This document shows positions 52,976 through 62,266 of a stretch of 64,000 bases of DNA, one piece after another (position 1 is the stretch's first letter; each line of letters opens with the position of its first letter). Origin of the DNA: Hymenobacter arizonensis (GTDB lineage: Bacteria > Bacteroidota > Bacteroidia > Cytophagales > Hymenobacteraceae). Location of the stretch: the NCBI RefSeq assembly GCF_900115775.1, contig NZ_FOXS01000001.1, forward strand, positions 496,001 to 560,000. Direction: 5' to 3'. The notes beneath the pieces are model-generated. The model searched no databases. It was not told the DNA's origin and worked only from the letters and a program-made list of their open reading frames with translations. The translations under genes and the position numbers were made by a program.

Positions 52976-53088
52976 ATCGCAGCACGTCATGCAGAGCGCA
53001 GCGAAGCATCTCGCGTGGGGCAGTAATAAATAGCATTGCAACGGTGCGAGCGAGATGCTTCGACAAGCTCAGCATGACGTGCTGCGAT
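52976..53088. repeat. Interspersed hairpin repeat, copy 5
   Basis: Arms 52976-53014 and 53050-53088, 39 bases each, loop 35. The middle of the arms differs (CAGAGCGCAGCG versus CTGAGCTTGTCG), while both ends pair, including a copy-specific outer end ATCGCAGCA / TGCTGCGAT. Confidence 0.88.
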
Positions 53089-53148
53089 TACGCGCGTGCT
53101 GCGATAATATGACCTTTCTGTAACCGCAGTTTCCCTTATTCTTCCTTC

Positions 53149-54906
53149 ATGAAATTTCGTTACCTGCCCTTGCTGGCCCTAACTGTGGCCAGCTGCTCGC
53201 AAGCCGACAAGTCTGCCTCCACCGGCGCCGAAGCAGGCGACAGGCGCTTCGATGCCTTTAAAGGCCAATTCATCGAAGCCCTGTGGAAGCACAACCCCGA
53301 CGCGGCCATGTACGCGGGCTACCACAAATACGACTCCTTGCTGGTGATTCCCGATGCGGCCCGACGCCAGCAGGATGCCGCCTTTAACCGGCAGTACCTG
53401 GCTGCAATGAGCAAGTTTTCGCTCGACAGCCTTTCGCCCAACAATCAGATTGACCTGCGCCTGCTGCGCAACGAACTGCGCGCCAGCCTCTGGTACGCCG
53501 ACACCTTCAAAAACTGGCAGTGGAACCCCGCTAGCTACAACCTGGGAGCCTCGGTAGGCGACTTGCTCAACGGCCGGCACTTTCGCCTCGACCGCCGCCT
53601 GCGCAACATCTCTGACAAAATCAGCAACGCTCCGGCCTACTACGCCGCCGCCCGTGCCAACATCAACAACCCCACCCGCGAGCACACCGAGCTGGCCATG
53701 AAGCAAAACGCCGGCGGCCTCGCCGTGTTCGGTGCCGCGCTGGCAGATTCCGTTCGCAAATCCGGCCTGACAGAGCAGGAAAAGAAAACCCTCACCGAGC
53801 GCATTGCCAGCACCCGCCAAGCCGTGCAAGGCTACATAGCTTTCCTGAAAAACGACGTGCTGCCAGCGGGCAAGTTCCGCTCGTTCCGCATAGGCCGGGA
53901 GCTGTACAACCAGAAGTTTGCCTACGACATTCAGGCGCATTCCACGGCCGATGAAATCTACCAGGAAGCGGTGAAGCACAAGGCCGAGCTGCTGCACGAC
54001 ATGGGTCGCCGCGCAGCCCGCCTGTACCCGAAGTACTTCCCCGGCCAAAAAGCCCCCGCCGACTCCCTGGCCCTGATTACGGCCGTGGTGAACCAGCTGA
54101 CGCTGAAGCACGCCCCGCGCGAAGGATTTGTGGACGCGGTGAAGCGCCAGATTCCCACGCTGGTGGCTTTTGTAAACGATAAGAAGCTCCTCACGCAGGA
54201 CCCCAGCCAGCCGCTGGTGGTGCGCGAAACCCCGCTCTACATGCGCGGCAGCGGCGCGGGTGCCAGCGTCTCGGCGCCCGGCCCTTATGACAAAGGCGCC
54301 GACACCTACTACAACGTGGAGCCCATCCCCGCCGAGTGGACCGCCGCCCAGGCCGAAAGCTACCTGCGCGAATACAACGACTACACCCTGCAAATCCTCA
54401 ACATCCACGAAGCCATTCCCGGCCACTACACCCAGTTGGTGTACGCCAACCGCTCGCCCTCGCTCGTGAAAAGCATTTTCGGCAACGGCGCCATGATTGA
54501 GGGCTGGGCCGTGTACGCCGAGCGCATGATGCTGGAAAACGGCTACGGCAACAACTCCGACGAAATGTGGCTGCTGTGGGACAAATGGAACATGCGCGTG
54601 ACGCTCAATACCGTCATCGACCACATGATTCAGGTAGACAATGCCAGCGAAAACGAGGTGGTGACCCTACTGCGCCGTGACGGCTTCCAGGAGGAAGCCG
54701 AAGCCCGTGGAAAGTGGCTGCGCGCCACCCTTAGCCAGGTGCAGCTGAGCAGCTATTTCACGGGCTACACCGAAATCTACGCCCTGCGCGAAGAGCTAAA
54801 GCAGAAGCAAGGCAAGGACTTCGACCTGAAGTCGTTCCACGAAAAATTCCTCAGCTACGGCAGTGCGCCGGTCAAGTACATCCGCGAGTTGATGCTGCCC
54901 CAGTAA
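53149..54906 (+). CDS. DUF885 family lipoprotein metallohydrolase
   Basis: 585-aa lipid-anchored protein; N terminus MKFRYLPLLALTVASCSQ with lipobox VASC. The DUF885 family is a gluzincin-like fold; the zinc motif is HEAIPGHYTQL near residue 422, and the second metal Glu is probably in MIEGWAVYAERMM (about 450). Homologues are sometimes annotated X-Pro dipeptidyl or carboxypeptidase-like. The substrate is probably peptides in the periplasm or outside. Standing alone with its own promoter region after the hairpin repeat. Confidence 0.88.
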   Translation: MKFRYLPLLALTVASCSQADKSASTGAEAGDRRFDAFKGQFIEALWKHNPDAAMYAGYHKYDSLLVIPDAARRQQDAAFNRQYLAAMSKFSLDSLSPNNQIDLRLLRNELRASLWYADTFKNWQWNPASYNLGASVGDLLNGRHFRLDRRLRNISDKISNAPAYYAAARANINNPTREHTELAMKQNAGGLAVFGAALADSVRKSGLTEQEKKTLTERIASTRQAVQGYIAFLKNDVLPAGKFRSFRIGRELYNQKFAYDIQAHSTADEIYQEAVKHKAELLHDMGRRAARLYPKYFPGQKAPADSLALITAVVNQLTLKHAPREGFVDAVKRQIPTLVAFVNDKKLLTQDPSQPLVVRETPLYMRGSGAGASVSAPGPYDKGADTYYNVEPIPAEWTAAQAESYLREYNDYTLQILNIHEAIPGHYTQLVYANRSPSLVKSIFGNGAMIEGWAVYAERMMLENGYGNNSDEMWLLWDKWNMRVTLNTVIDHMIQVDNASENEVVTLLRRDGFQEEAEARGKWLRATLSQVQLSSYFTGYTEIYALREELKQKQGKDFDLKSFHEKFLSYGSAPVKYIRELMLPQ

Positions 54907-55005
54907 CGTCTTTGTAACTGGATAATCCGTAAGCCAAAGTATTTATTCAGAAAGCGGCAACGTAAACGGGCCAACTGTCCGTGCGCTACTTGTCGCTGCA
55001 AGGCC

Positions 55006-55350
55006 ATGCTTGAAAAAAATACCTCAATGGCTCTGGTCGATACCAACGACGAAGGGCTGCGCATTTACGTGCACAGCAAGCCCAAAGTATTTGCCATTTT
55101 TACTACTACCGGCTGCCAAGTCTGCAAGGTGCTGGAGCCTATTTTTAGCAAATTGGTGGGCGATAAGCTGTCGATTGGAATTCAGTTCGTGCGCCTCGAC
55201 TCCGGCGAAAATCCGGTGGCTAAGCGCCTCATGGCCGAGCAGGAAGCCCCATTCTTTGTGAGCTACAGCCAGGGCCGCATGCTGGAGTGCGGTACCTGTG
55301 TGAACGAAAAGGAAATGCTGGAGCATCTGACGCGCCTGCGGGGAAAGTAG
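55006..55350 (+). CDS. Thioredoxin-like protein
   Basis: 114-aa cytosolic thioredoxin fold. Active-site CQVC sits in FTTTGCQVCKVLEPIF near residue 37, where classical thioredoxins have WCGPC; the cis-Pro is in QEAPFFVSYSQG. No signal peptide. Start ATG 55006 or 55027 cannot be settled. The CxxC spacing is normal, so a disulfide reductase or redox-relay role is plausible. No partner gene is adjacent other than the DUF885 gene. Confidence 0.8.
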   Translation: MLEKNTSMALVDTNDEGLRIYVHSKPKVFAIFTTTGCQVCKVLEPIFSKLVGDKLSIGIQFVRLDSGENPVAKRLMAEQEAPFFVSYSQGRMLECGTCVNEKEMLEHLTRLRGK

Positions 55351-55408
55351 AGCCAGGGTGAGTAGGAGTGAGGCCACGGCGTAAACAGCTTTCAAAATGC
55401 TGGGAGGC

Positions 55409-55416
55409 TACATTTG
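55409..55416 (+). promoter_or_regulatory. -7 element (TACATTTG) overlapping the ydcF-like start
   Basis: TAnnTTTG match that overlaps the TTG at 55414; if used, transcription would start at or near the GTG at 55420, so translation would be leaderless. Confidence 0.35.
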
Positions 55417-56187
55417 TCGGTGTTTTTTCTGCTCTCCAAATTTCTCGATTTTGTGTTGCTGCCCACGGTGTGGCTGCTGGCTCTGTTGCTGGCGGCCCTG
55501 CTGGCCCGGCAGCCCCGGCGCCAGCGGCAGTGGCTGGTAGCTGCCTTTGTCCTGGCCTTGCTTACCACCAACCCCGCGCTGGTAAACGAGGCCATGTTGG
55601 CCTGGGAGCGGCCGCCCGTGCCACTGGCTGACTTGCCCGCCCGCGCCGATGCGGCAGTACTGCTAACCGGCATCACGGAAGTCGACAAATCGCCGCACGA
55701 CCGGGTGTACCTGGGCCGCGGGGCCGACCGCCTCACCAATACCTTGTGGCTGTATCGGGCGGGGCGCGTGCGCCGCATCATCATCTCGGGCGGGTCGGGC
55801 GCGGTGCTCGACAAGGCCAATGCGGAAGCAACCGAGCTGGCCACGCTGCTGCGGCTGGCAGGCGTGCCGCAACGCGACATTCTGCAGGAAGCCCAAAGCC
55901 GCAACACCCGCGAAAACGCTCTTTTCACCAAGCAGCTGGTAGCCGCGAGGCCCGAACTAGACACCCTGCTGCTCGTAACCTCCGCGTTTCATCAGCGGCG
56001 GGCGCTGGGCTGCTTCCGAAAGGCGGGGCTTGCGCCCATTGCGGTGCCAGCCGGCTTCCTGAGCACCGACCGCCTCAGCACGCCTGCTTATTGGCTCGTG
56101 CCTAACCCCCAGGCGCTGGCAAACCTGAGCATACTGGTGCACGAAATAGCCGGGTGGCTTACGTACAAAGCCATGGGGTATTTGTAA
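55414..56187 (+). CDS. YdcF/ElyC-like DUF218 membrane protein
   Basis: About 257-aa protein with two N-terminal membrane helices (about residues 8-30 and 40-58) followed by a DUF218 domain. Conserved pieces are AVLLTGITEVD, GRGADRLTNTLWLYRAGRV, IISGGSG, SRNTRENA and LLVTSAFHQRRALGCFRKAG. In E. coli ElyC is tied to envelope integrity and undecaprenyl-phosphate use. The start is TTG 55414, with a plausible GGGAGG about 10 bases upstream, or GTG 55420 if the overlapping -7 element is real. Confidence 0.85.
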   Translation: MSVFFLLSKFLDFVLLPTVWLLALLLAALLARQPRRQRQWLVAAFVLALLTTNPALVNEAMLAWERPPVPLADLPARADAAVLLTGITEVDKSPHDRVYLGRGADRLTNTLWLYRAGRVRRIIISGGSGAVLDKANAEATELATLLRLAGVPQRDILQEAQSRNTRENALFTKQLVAARPELDTLLLVTSAFHQRRALGCFRKAGLAPIAVPAGFLSTDRLSTPAYWLVPNPQALANLSILVHEIAGWLTYKAMGYL

Positions 56188-56411
56188 AAAGCGTGCTATT
56201 TATCATCCTTCAGCGAGTGCCATACATAGCAAAGGGGGCGCCTTTGGCACATCAAATTGTTTCCTGCTTGCCCCATAGCTCTAAGTGACAAGCAGTGTAC
56301 TACCCGCCCCGCCCATGCCTGACTGCGGCGAATGCTTTTCACTCCTTAAAGCATGCCTACATTACTGGGCTGGCTCTAGGAAGCGAATCAGCAGGTGCAC
56401 CGGCTAATGCT

Positions 56412-57503
56412 TTACGAGGGGCTGGGCCGACCAGCTTTGCGGCATACCCGGTGAATGAACGCCAATTTCTCCACCACGGCGGGCGGGATGACGAATGGGT
56501 ACGCGTCGGGCAGGCCCATGCTCTGGTTGAGGCTGTTCAGGGCCAGTGAGAGCGGCAGCCATTGCTCCATAATAGCAGCGAAGTCTTCGAGGCGGTAGGG
56601 GTCTTCAGTAATGGTGGTGGAAAGATGGTCGGCCTCTTCGCTCACCCGGGGGTTCACGCGGATGCGGTAGGCCAAAGCCGTTTGCAGAGTGTCGACAATG
56701 TGCAGGTAGTGGGCCCACGTTTCGGCCCAGTCTTCCCAGGGGTGGGTGGTGGCGTAGGCGCTGATGAAATGCTCGTTCCAATCGGCGGGGGCGCCTTGGT
56801 CGTAGTGCTTTTGCAGGGCCTCCGCGTAGTCGGCGCGCTCGTCGCCGAACAGGCGCCGGCACTCCTCGAGGTGGGGCGAGTTATCGATGAGCCGGTCCCA
56901 ATAGTAGTGGCCTACCTCGTGCCGGAAATGACCCAGCAGGGTGCGATACACCTCGTGCATGTTCCGGCGCGCCATCTCCCGTTCCACGTCATCGGCCTCC
57001 TTGATGTTGATGGTGATGAGGCCGTTGTCGTGGCCGGTCAGCACCTTTTTCCCTTTGGGCTTTTGCTCGTCGGCCAGGAAGTCGAAGGCTAAGCCGGTTT
57101 CCTCGTTTTCCGTTTTGCTGACAATGGGCAGCCCGAGCTGCAAGAGGCTGAACACCAGGCGGTGCTTGGCCTTTTCCAGGTTTTGCCAGCGGGTGATGTG
57201 CTCCGGCTCGCTGAGCTTGGGGATGGTGCGGTTGAGGGAGCAAGCCTGGCAGAGCGTCTCATTGGCATCGGCGGGCAGCAGCCAGTTGCACGCCTGCTGC
57301 GCGTGGTTGGCGCAGTGCTTATAGGCAGTGCCCTCGGCTTGGTCGTGCACGGCAACCCACTGTTTTCCATGTTTTCCAAGCGGCTTCAGCGCCACCATCT
57401 GCTGCTGCGTGGCGTCAAAACCCAGGGCGTGATTGCACCGCTCGCAGGAGTCATTTTCGAAGTAAACGACTTGCTGGCAGTGCGTGCAATTGAAGAGCTT
57501 CAT
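56412..57503 (-). CDS. Putative zinc-binding metallopeptidase (zinc ribbon plus HEVGH)
   Basis: 363-aa protein from ATG 57503. The N terminus is a zinc ribbon (FNCTHCQQVVYFENDSCERC, residues 3-22), with a second Cys-rich region (CNWLLPADANETLCQACSL, about 80-98). The catalytic domain has HFRHEVGHYYWDRLI with HEVGH near residue 215, and a third ligand Glu or His probably in WEDWAETWAHYLHI. It matches the family annotated as zinc-binding metallopeptidase (Peptidase_Mx type). No signal peptide, so probably cytosolic. Substrate unknown. Confidence 0.87.
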   Translation of the reverse strand: MKLFNCTHCQQVVYFENDSCERCNHALGFDATQQQMVALKPLGKHGKQWVAVHDQAEGTAYKHCANHAQQACNWLLPADANETLCQACSLNRTIPKLSEPEHITRWQNLEKAKHRLVFSLLQLGLPIVSKTENEETGLAFDFLADEQKPKGKKVLTGHDNGLITINIKEADDVEREMARRNMHEVYRTLLGHFRHEVGHYYWDRLIDNSPHLEECRRLFGDERADYAEALQKHYDQGAPADWNEHFISAYATTHPWEDWAETWAHYLHIVDTLQTALAYRIRVNPRVSEEADHLSTTITEDPYRLEDFAAIMEQWLPLSLALNSLNQSMGLPDAYPFVIPPAVVEKLAFIHRVCRKAGRPSPS

Positions 57504-57542
57504 AAAACAATGGGTGAAATAGACCGGACGGCTTGCGCTCAA

Positions 57543-57993
57543 CAGCCAAGCGTCAAGCCGTGAGGCAGTTCAAACGGAGGGCTCCGGAATTGGTTTGCTC
57601 AGCATACCTTCCCAAGAGCCTTGCCGGCAGCAAAGCAGGAGCGGGGAGGGGCAGAAAATAATCATATTGATATTTTATAAAACGCGCGTCTTGAGGGTGA
57701 ATGGGTTGGCGCTCAGCAAAGAATGTTCTTTGATAAGGCCAGCGAATACTCGTAACTAAAAATACCCTCTAATACCTAATTTGAGTACATTTCGCGGTGT
57801 TTTGCGAAAAATACGTAACTGTTGATTGAGCGTACTTAGCAAACATTAGCCTGGTCATGGGTAGATACTTAAAAGCAAGGGTCGTCGCGATAAAAATCAA
57901 TATAGTACAACTTTGTCAAAACGGTGGCGTACATTATATCCTTGCCCCAGCCCTTGCTGGCCTACCCACCCGCGCTACTTCCCGGCTTAGCTT
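57543..57993. other. 450-base AT-rich gap with the probable ATP-grasp operon promoter
   Basis: No credible gene. Sequence is AT-rich compared with flanking DNA, with short repeats such as CGCGGTGTTTTGCG. Near 57907 there is TACAACTTTG, a TAn4TTTG variant of the -7 element, about 80 bases before the ATG at 57994. This gap probably holds the promoter of the three-gene operon that follows. Confidence 0.4.
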
Positions 57994-59451
57994 ATGATAG
58001 AGAATTCCTTGTTGACTGCCTACCAGGAGCAGCCCAACATCTGGGATGAGATGTTTCACCAGAACTCCATCCGCCCCGAATACCGCAACTTCGTCTCGGC
58101 CATCGAGAATTTGCCCAATACCGAGCTGGCTCGCAAGGACGAGCTGGCCCGCAAGCTGTTCATGAGCCAGGGCGTTACCTTCACGGTATACAGCAGCGGC
58201 GAGGGCATCGAGAAAATCTTTCCCTTCGACATTATTCCGCGCATCATTCAGCACGCCGAATGGCTGCACATTGAGGCCGGCATCAAGCAGCGACTGAAGG
58301 CGCTGAACCTCTTCCTCAAAGACATTTACCACGAGCAGTTCATCCTCAAGGACGGCCTGATTCCGGCTGCGCTCATTTATTCCTGCCCCCAGTTTTTGCG
58401 GGAAATGATGAACGTGAACGTGCCCCACGACATCTACACCCACATTGCGGGCGTCGACCTGATTCGAAACTCCGACGGGGAGTTCTACGTGCTGGAAGAC
58501 AACCTGCGCACCCCCTCTGGGGTGTCGTACATGCTCGAAAACCGCAGCATTACCTCGCGCCTCTATCCCGACCTGCTGCCCAAAAACCAGGTGCAGCCCG
58601 TGCGCAAGTACCCCGAGCTGCTGTTCCGCAATTTGATGGACCTGGCCGACCGCCACATCAGTGCCCCCACGGTGGTGCTGCTCTCGCCGGGCATCTACAA
58701 TTCGGCCTATTACGAGCATGCTACGCTGGCCCGACTCATGGGTATTGAGCTGGTGCAGGGCAGTGACCTGGTGGTGAATAACCACTACGTGTTCATGAAA
58801 ACCACCAAAGGCCTGAAGCAGGTGGACGTGATTTACCGCCGCGTCGACGACGAGTTTCTAGACCCGCTGGTGTTCCGGCCCGACAGCGCCCTGGGCGTGC
58901 CCGGCATGTACGCGGCCTACCGCAAAGGCAACGTGGCCATCGTGAACGCCATGGGCAACGGCGTGGCCGACGACAAGGCCGTGTATTGCTACGTGCCCGA
59001 GATGATACGCTACTACCTGAACGAGGAACCCATTCTGAAAACGGTGCCTACCTACCAGATGAGCGACCCGGACCTGCGCAAAATGGCGTTTGAGCGCATG
59101 GATAAGATGGTGATTAAGAAAACCAACGAGTCGGGCGGCTACGGCATGCTGATAGGCAGCAGCGCCACCGAGCAGCAGATGCAGGAATTCCGCGAAGCCA
59201 TTACGCAGGACCCGCGAAGCTTCATTGCCCAGCCCATCATCAGCCTGTCTTCCACGCCCTGCTACTTGAACGGCGTGCTGCAGCCCCGCCGCGTAGACCT
59301 GCGGCCGTATGCGCTGTACGGGCCCCGGGGCATCGACATTGTGCCCGGCGGCCTCACCCGCGTGGCCCTGCAGGAAGGCTCATTGGTGGTAAATTCCTCG
59401 CAAGGCGGCGGCAGCAAAGACACCTGGGTGTTGGGGCCGGATACACATTAA
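57994..59451 (+). CDS. Circularly permuted type 2 ATP-grasp protein
   Basis: 485-aa enzyme of the COG2308 group: an ATP-dependent carboxylate-amine ligase fold in permuted order. Conserved pieces are [15 protein letters not shown] near residue 70, the nucleotide-binding [19 protein letters not shown] near 167, and [16 protein letters not shown] near 370. First gene of a three-gene unit with alpha-E and transglutaminase proteins (82 and 9 bases apart), an arrangement known in many bacteria and predicted to make or modify a peptide-like product. Biochemical substrate unknown. Confidence 0.92.
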   Translation: MIENSLLTAYQEQPNIWDEMFHQNSIRPEYRNFVSAIENLPNTELARKDELARKLFMSQGVTFTVYSSGEGIEKIFPFDIIPRIIQHAEWLHIEAGIKQRLKALNLFLKDIYHEQFILKDGLIPAALIYSCPQFLREMMNVNVPHDIYTHIAGVDLIRNSDGEFYVLEDNLRTPSGVSYMLENRSITSRLYPDLLPKNQVQPVRKYPELLFRNLMDLADRHISAPTVVLLSPGIYNSAYYEHATLARLMGIELVQGSDLVVNNHYVFMKTTKGLKQVDVIYRRVDDEFLDPLVFRPDSALGVPGMYAAYRKGNVAIVNAMGNGVADDKAVYCYVPEMIRYYLNEEPILKTVPTYQMSDPDLRKMAFERMDKMVIKKTNESGGYGMLIGSSATEQQMQEFREAITQDPRSFIAQPIISLSSTPCYLNGVLQPRRVDLRPYALYGPRGIDIVPGGLTRVALQEGSLVVNSSQGGGSKDTWVLGPDTH

Positions 59452-59533
59452 GAACGAAACGGGAGGCATTGTGAGTACGGACGTTCAGCCTGCTCATTTG
59501 AGAAACCTCCTGCCTTTCTCCTAAATCGACACT

Positions 59534-60472
59534 ATGTTAAGTCGCGTTGCTGACACCATCTATTGGCTGGCCCGGTATATGGACCGAACCCAGGCCATGC
59601 TGCAGGTCATTCGGACCCACTACCAGGCGTCGCAGGACAGCCCCAGCGAATTCAGCTGGCGCTCCTTGCTTTACAGCTACGGCGGCAGCCTCACGCTCGA
59701 AGAAGTAGGCGCGATGGAGCGCGACACGCCCCGGGTGCTAGAGCGCATTATTCTGGATAAAGACAACCCCACTTCGGCTTATAACAGCGTGCTGCAGGCC
59801 CGCGAGAATGCCCGCGCCGTGCAGGACCACATTACGCAGGAGGTGTGGCATTGCCTGAACAGCTTTTACCACGCCATCCGGGAGGGCGAAATCCCAGAGC
59901 AGATTCGCTTCGGCGACCCGCTTTCGGGCATCGACGCCCTGATGCGCCACGGCCTGGTATTCATTGGAGCGGTGCAGAACACCATGCCCCGCGACGAAAG
60001 CTACGGCTACCTGAACCTGGGCAAGCTGCTGGAGCGGGCCCTGCAAACCACCGACACGCTGCGCGTGCAGTGGCTGAACGTGGCGGCCCAGCCGTTGCCC
60101 GAAAGGGAAGTTCCGCAGCTGCGCTACCTGGTGCACTCCATGTCCGGCCAGGAGCTGTACCTGAAAACCTACCGCGGCAACTTCAACCCCGACAGCGTGC
60201 TGCAGTTTGTGCTGCACAACGCCTATTTCACGCACTCGCTGCACTCGTGCCTGAACCGGCTGAGCTGGTACTTCGAGCGGCTGAAATCGGACAGCCTGCC
60301 GGAAAGCCACCAGAAGCTGGAGTTCCTAATTGGGCGCCTGGCCAACCAGGTGAAATACACCGACGCGTCGGCCCGCAATCCGCAGCAGCTCAACGAATTT
60401 CTGCTGGACACCCGCAAGGAGCTGCTCAACATTGCGGTGGCCTTGGGCAAAAACTATTTGGGGAAAAGCTAA
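59534..60472 (+). CDS. Alpha-E domain protein
   Basis: 312-aa all-helical protein recognised as the alpha-E family, an obligate neighbour of the COG2308 ATP-grasp. It begins LSRVADTIYWLARYMDRTQ, the family's signature start, with RENARAVQDHITQEVWHCLN near residue 95 and NRLSWYFERLKSD near 245. No catalytic motif visible, so it is probably a scaffold or acceptor. Stops 9 bases before the transglutaminase start. Confidence 0.92.
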   Translation: MLSRVADTIYWLARYMDRTQAMLQVIRTHYQASQDSPSEFSWRSLLYSYGGSLTLEEVGAMERDTPRVLERIILDKDNPTSAYNSVLQARENARAVQDHITQEVWHCLNSFYHAIREGEIPEQIRFGDPLSGIDALMRHGLVFIGAVQNTMPRDESYGYLNLGKLLERALQTTDTLRVQWLNVAAQPLPEREVPQLRYLVHSMSGQELYLKTYRGNFNPDSVLQFVLHNAYFTHSLHSCLNRLSWYFERLKSDSLPESHQKLEFLIGRLANQVKYTDASARNPQQLNEFLLDTRKELLNIAVALGKNYLGKS

Positions 60473-60481
60473 AACGACCGT

Positions 60482-61492
60482 ATGCCATCCTACACCATCA
60501 AGCACATCACGCGCTACTCCTACGCCGCCGAAGTCGTAGACGGCGCCAACCAGATTATGCTGTATCCGCTCCCTGACGAGCGGCTGCAGGTGGCGCGGCA
60601 CGAAGTATGCGTTTCCAGCGACTCCGGCGCCCGGCACGGCCCGCCCATCGACACCTACGTGGACGCCTTCGGCAACACCGTGGGCGTTTTCACGGTGCTT
60701 GAGCCCCACACCGTGCTCGTTATCGAGTCCTCGGCCGACGTCACCACCCACCCCATCCAGTTTCCGATGGATGAGGAGCCCGCCGCGCAGCAGTGGCAGG
60801 ACCTGCGGAGCCGGCAGCTCGACCCGGCTTTTATCGACTTTCTGACCCCCGAGGATTTCAAGTCCTTGGCCGACGTCAAAACCACCCTCAGCCAACTGAC
60901 CAGCGAAACCGAAAAACCGCTGAAGAATGCCTTGGTGCTCTCCGAATACGTATTTGGGCACTTTGACTACCGCCAGGGCGTGACCAACATCGAAACCCCG
61001 GCCGAAGAAATCTGGCAGCTCAAGGCAGGCGTGTGCCAGGATTTTGCGCACATCCTGCAGGCGTTGCTGCGGCAGGTGGGCATCCCGGCCCGGTACGTGA
61101 GCGGGTACGTGTGCCCCAAAAAAGAGGAGGAAGGAGCCGAAGTGCGCGGCATCGGCGCCACCCACGCTTGGGTAGAAGCCTACATTCCCAACTACGGCTG
61201 GCTGGGCCTGGACCCCACCAACAACACCATCGTGAACGATGGCCACGTGCGCATGGCCATTGGCCGCAATTTCCCGGATTGCACGCCCGTGAAAGGAACC
61301 TACAAAGGCATTGGCACCCATAAGCTGCACGTGTCGGTGCAAATCGACTTCGCCGAACCCGTGCCGGCCGATGCCCCGGCCCTGGCGCCAGCCCCCGTGT
61401 ACGCAGTGCCGGACCCCGAAATGCCCGCGAATTCATTCCGCCTCTACCAGGAGCAGCAGCAACGCCACCAGCAGCAACAGCAGCAGCAGTAG
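60482..61492 (+). CDS. Transglutaminase-like cysteine peptidase family protein
   Basis: 336-aa protein. The N-terminal beta domain (YTIKHITRYSYAAEVVDGAN) is the usual bacterial transglutaminase N-terminal type. The catalytic triad is complete: Cys in KAGVCQDFAHILQALLR (near 183), His in ATHAWVEAYIPNYGWLGLD (near 225) and Asp in LGLDPTNN. The C terminus ends in an unusual Gln/His-rich run (QEQQQRHQQQQ), coded by a CAG/CAA tract at 61449-61489 that may be length-variable. Last gene of the ATP-grasp/alpha-E operon; may hydrolyse or crosslink the product made upstream. Confidence 0.92.
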   Translation: MPSYTIKHITRYSYAAEVVDGANQIMLYPLPDERLQVARHEVCVSSDSGARHGPPIDTYVDAFGNTVGVFTVLEPHTVLVIESSADVTTHPIQFPMDEEPAAQQWQDLRSRQLDPAFIDFLTPEDFKSLADVKTTLSQLTSETEKPLKNALVLSEYVFGHFDYRQGVTNIETPAEEIWQLKAGVCQDFAHILQALLRQVGIPARYVSGYVCPKKEEEGAEVRGIGATHAWVEAYIPNYGWLGLDPTNNTIVNDGHVRMAIGRNFPDCTPVKGTYKGIGTHKLHVSVQIDFAEPVPADAPALAPAPVYAVPDPEMPANSFRLYQEQQQRHQQQQQQQ

Positions 61493-61613
61493 CGCAACCC
61501 GGCCGGCGGCGTTTGCCCGGCATGGGTTTGCCTCTGGTTGGGCACAACCCAGACTGCGGCCCGACTATCCTTGGCTGGCTGGGCACGGGCTGCCCGCTGG
61601 CAGTAGGCCACAG

Positions 61614-62090
61614 TCAGCGAACCTGCCTGAGCCACTGCGCCGCCTCTTCCTCGCGGTCAAACTCGCGGTATACCAGGCCGGTGCCGCGGGCTTCGTGCAG
61701 CACCTGGTTCATGGAAAGCCGGGCAAAGACGTCGAGGGCCCGCAGCACGGCGCCGTAGCGCGGGCCCGGGCGCCGGCTGGTGGCGCCGAGCCAGACGTCG
61801 CGGAGCCACGCTGTCTCCTGCGCCGTGTGGGGGGACATCTGGCGCTGGTCGCTAAGGAGCCGATTCCAGCGGCGGCGGGCCAGCAGGCTGCTCAGGTGCG
61901 TGAGCAGGGCCTGAAAGTCGGAGAATTTGCGCGGGCCAGGGTAGTAGCGGACCAGCGCGTAGCCGTTGGGGTGCTCAACTAGGCGCCCCGCGGCGTTCTC
62001 GAAATAAATCCCTTCGGGCGCGAGTGGTAGCATACGGGTGAGGTAGAGGCGAGCCGCTGGGTCGGCAAGGGTAGACCAGACCGGTTTCAT
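61614..62090 (-). CDS. Hypothetical protein, SpoIIAA/STAS-like
   Basis: 158-aa protein. ATG 62090 (MKPVWSTLADPAARLYLTR) is preferred to 62234 because the extension is Arg/Pro-rich and looks non-coding. The core reads NGYALVRYYPGPRKFSDFQALL and RRWNRLLSDQRQMSPHTAQE, then VLHEARGTGLVYREFD and EEEAAQWLR, which resembles the SpoIIAA/STAS-like small proteins of Hymenobacter (a closing 'F..EEAA..WL' motif). Function unknown. Followed at 62267 and 62695 by two more small minus-strand genes. Confidence 0.55.
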   Translation of the reverse strand: MKPVWSTLADPAARLYLTRMLPLAPEGIYFENAAGRLVEHPNGYALVRYYPGPRKFSDFQALLTHLSSLLARRRWNRLLSDQRQMSPHTAQETAWLRDVWLGATSRRPGPRYGAVLRALDVFARLSMNQVLHEARGTGLVYREFDREEEAAQWLRQVR

Positions 62091-62266
62091 TCTCCGGGCC
62101 GGACACTCGGGCAGCGGGCGTGGGGCGCGGCCTGGATTGGGGTACGCTCGCATTTTCTGGCAGCTAGCCCGCCGATTCAGGCCAGGTGAGTATCGGTGGG
62201 AAGGAAGAAAATGAGCTGCCGAGCGTTCATCCAATCAGTTCGCTCGCAAGAACTTGAGGGGTGTCC

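Noticed and set aside
53179-54624. Long open frame on the minus strand (481 codons) opposite the DUF885 gene
   Set aside because: It overlaps a clear metallohydrolase on the opposite strand. The translation is a Val/Gly/His-rich shadow with no domain, and such long antisense frames are common in GC-rich DNA.
60326-61342. Long minus-strand frame opposite the transglutaminase gene
   Set aside because: Shadow of a gene with a complete catalytic triad; no independent coding features.
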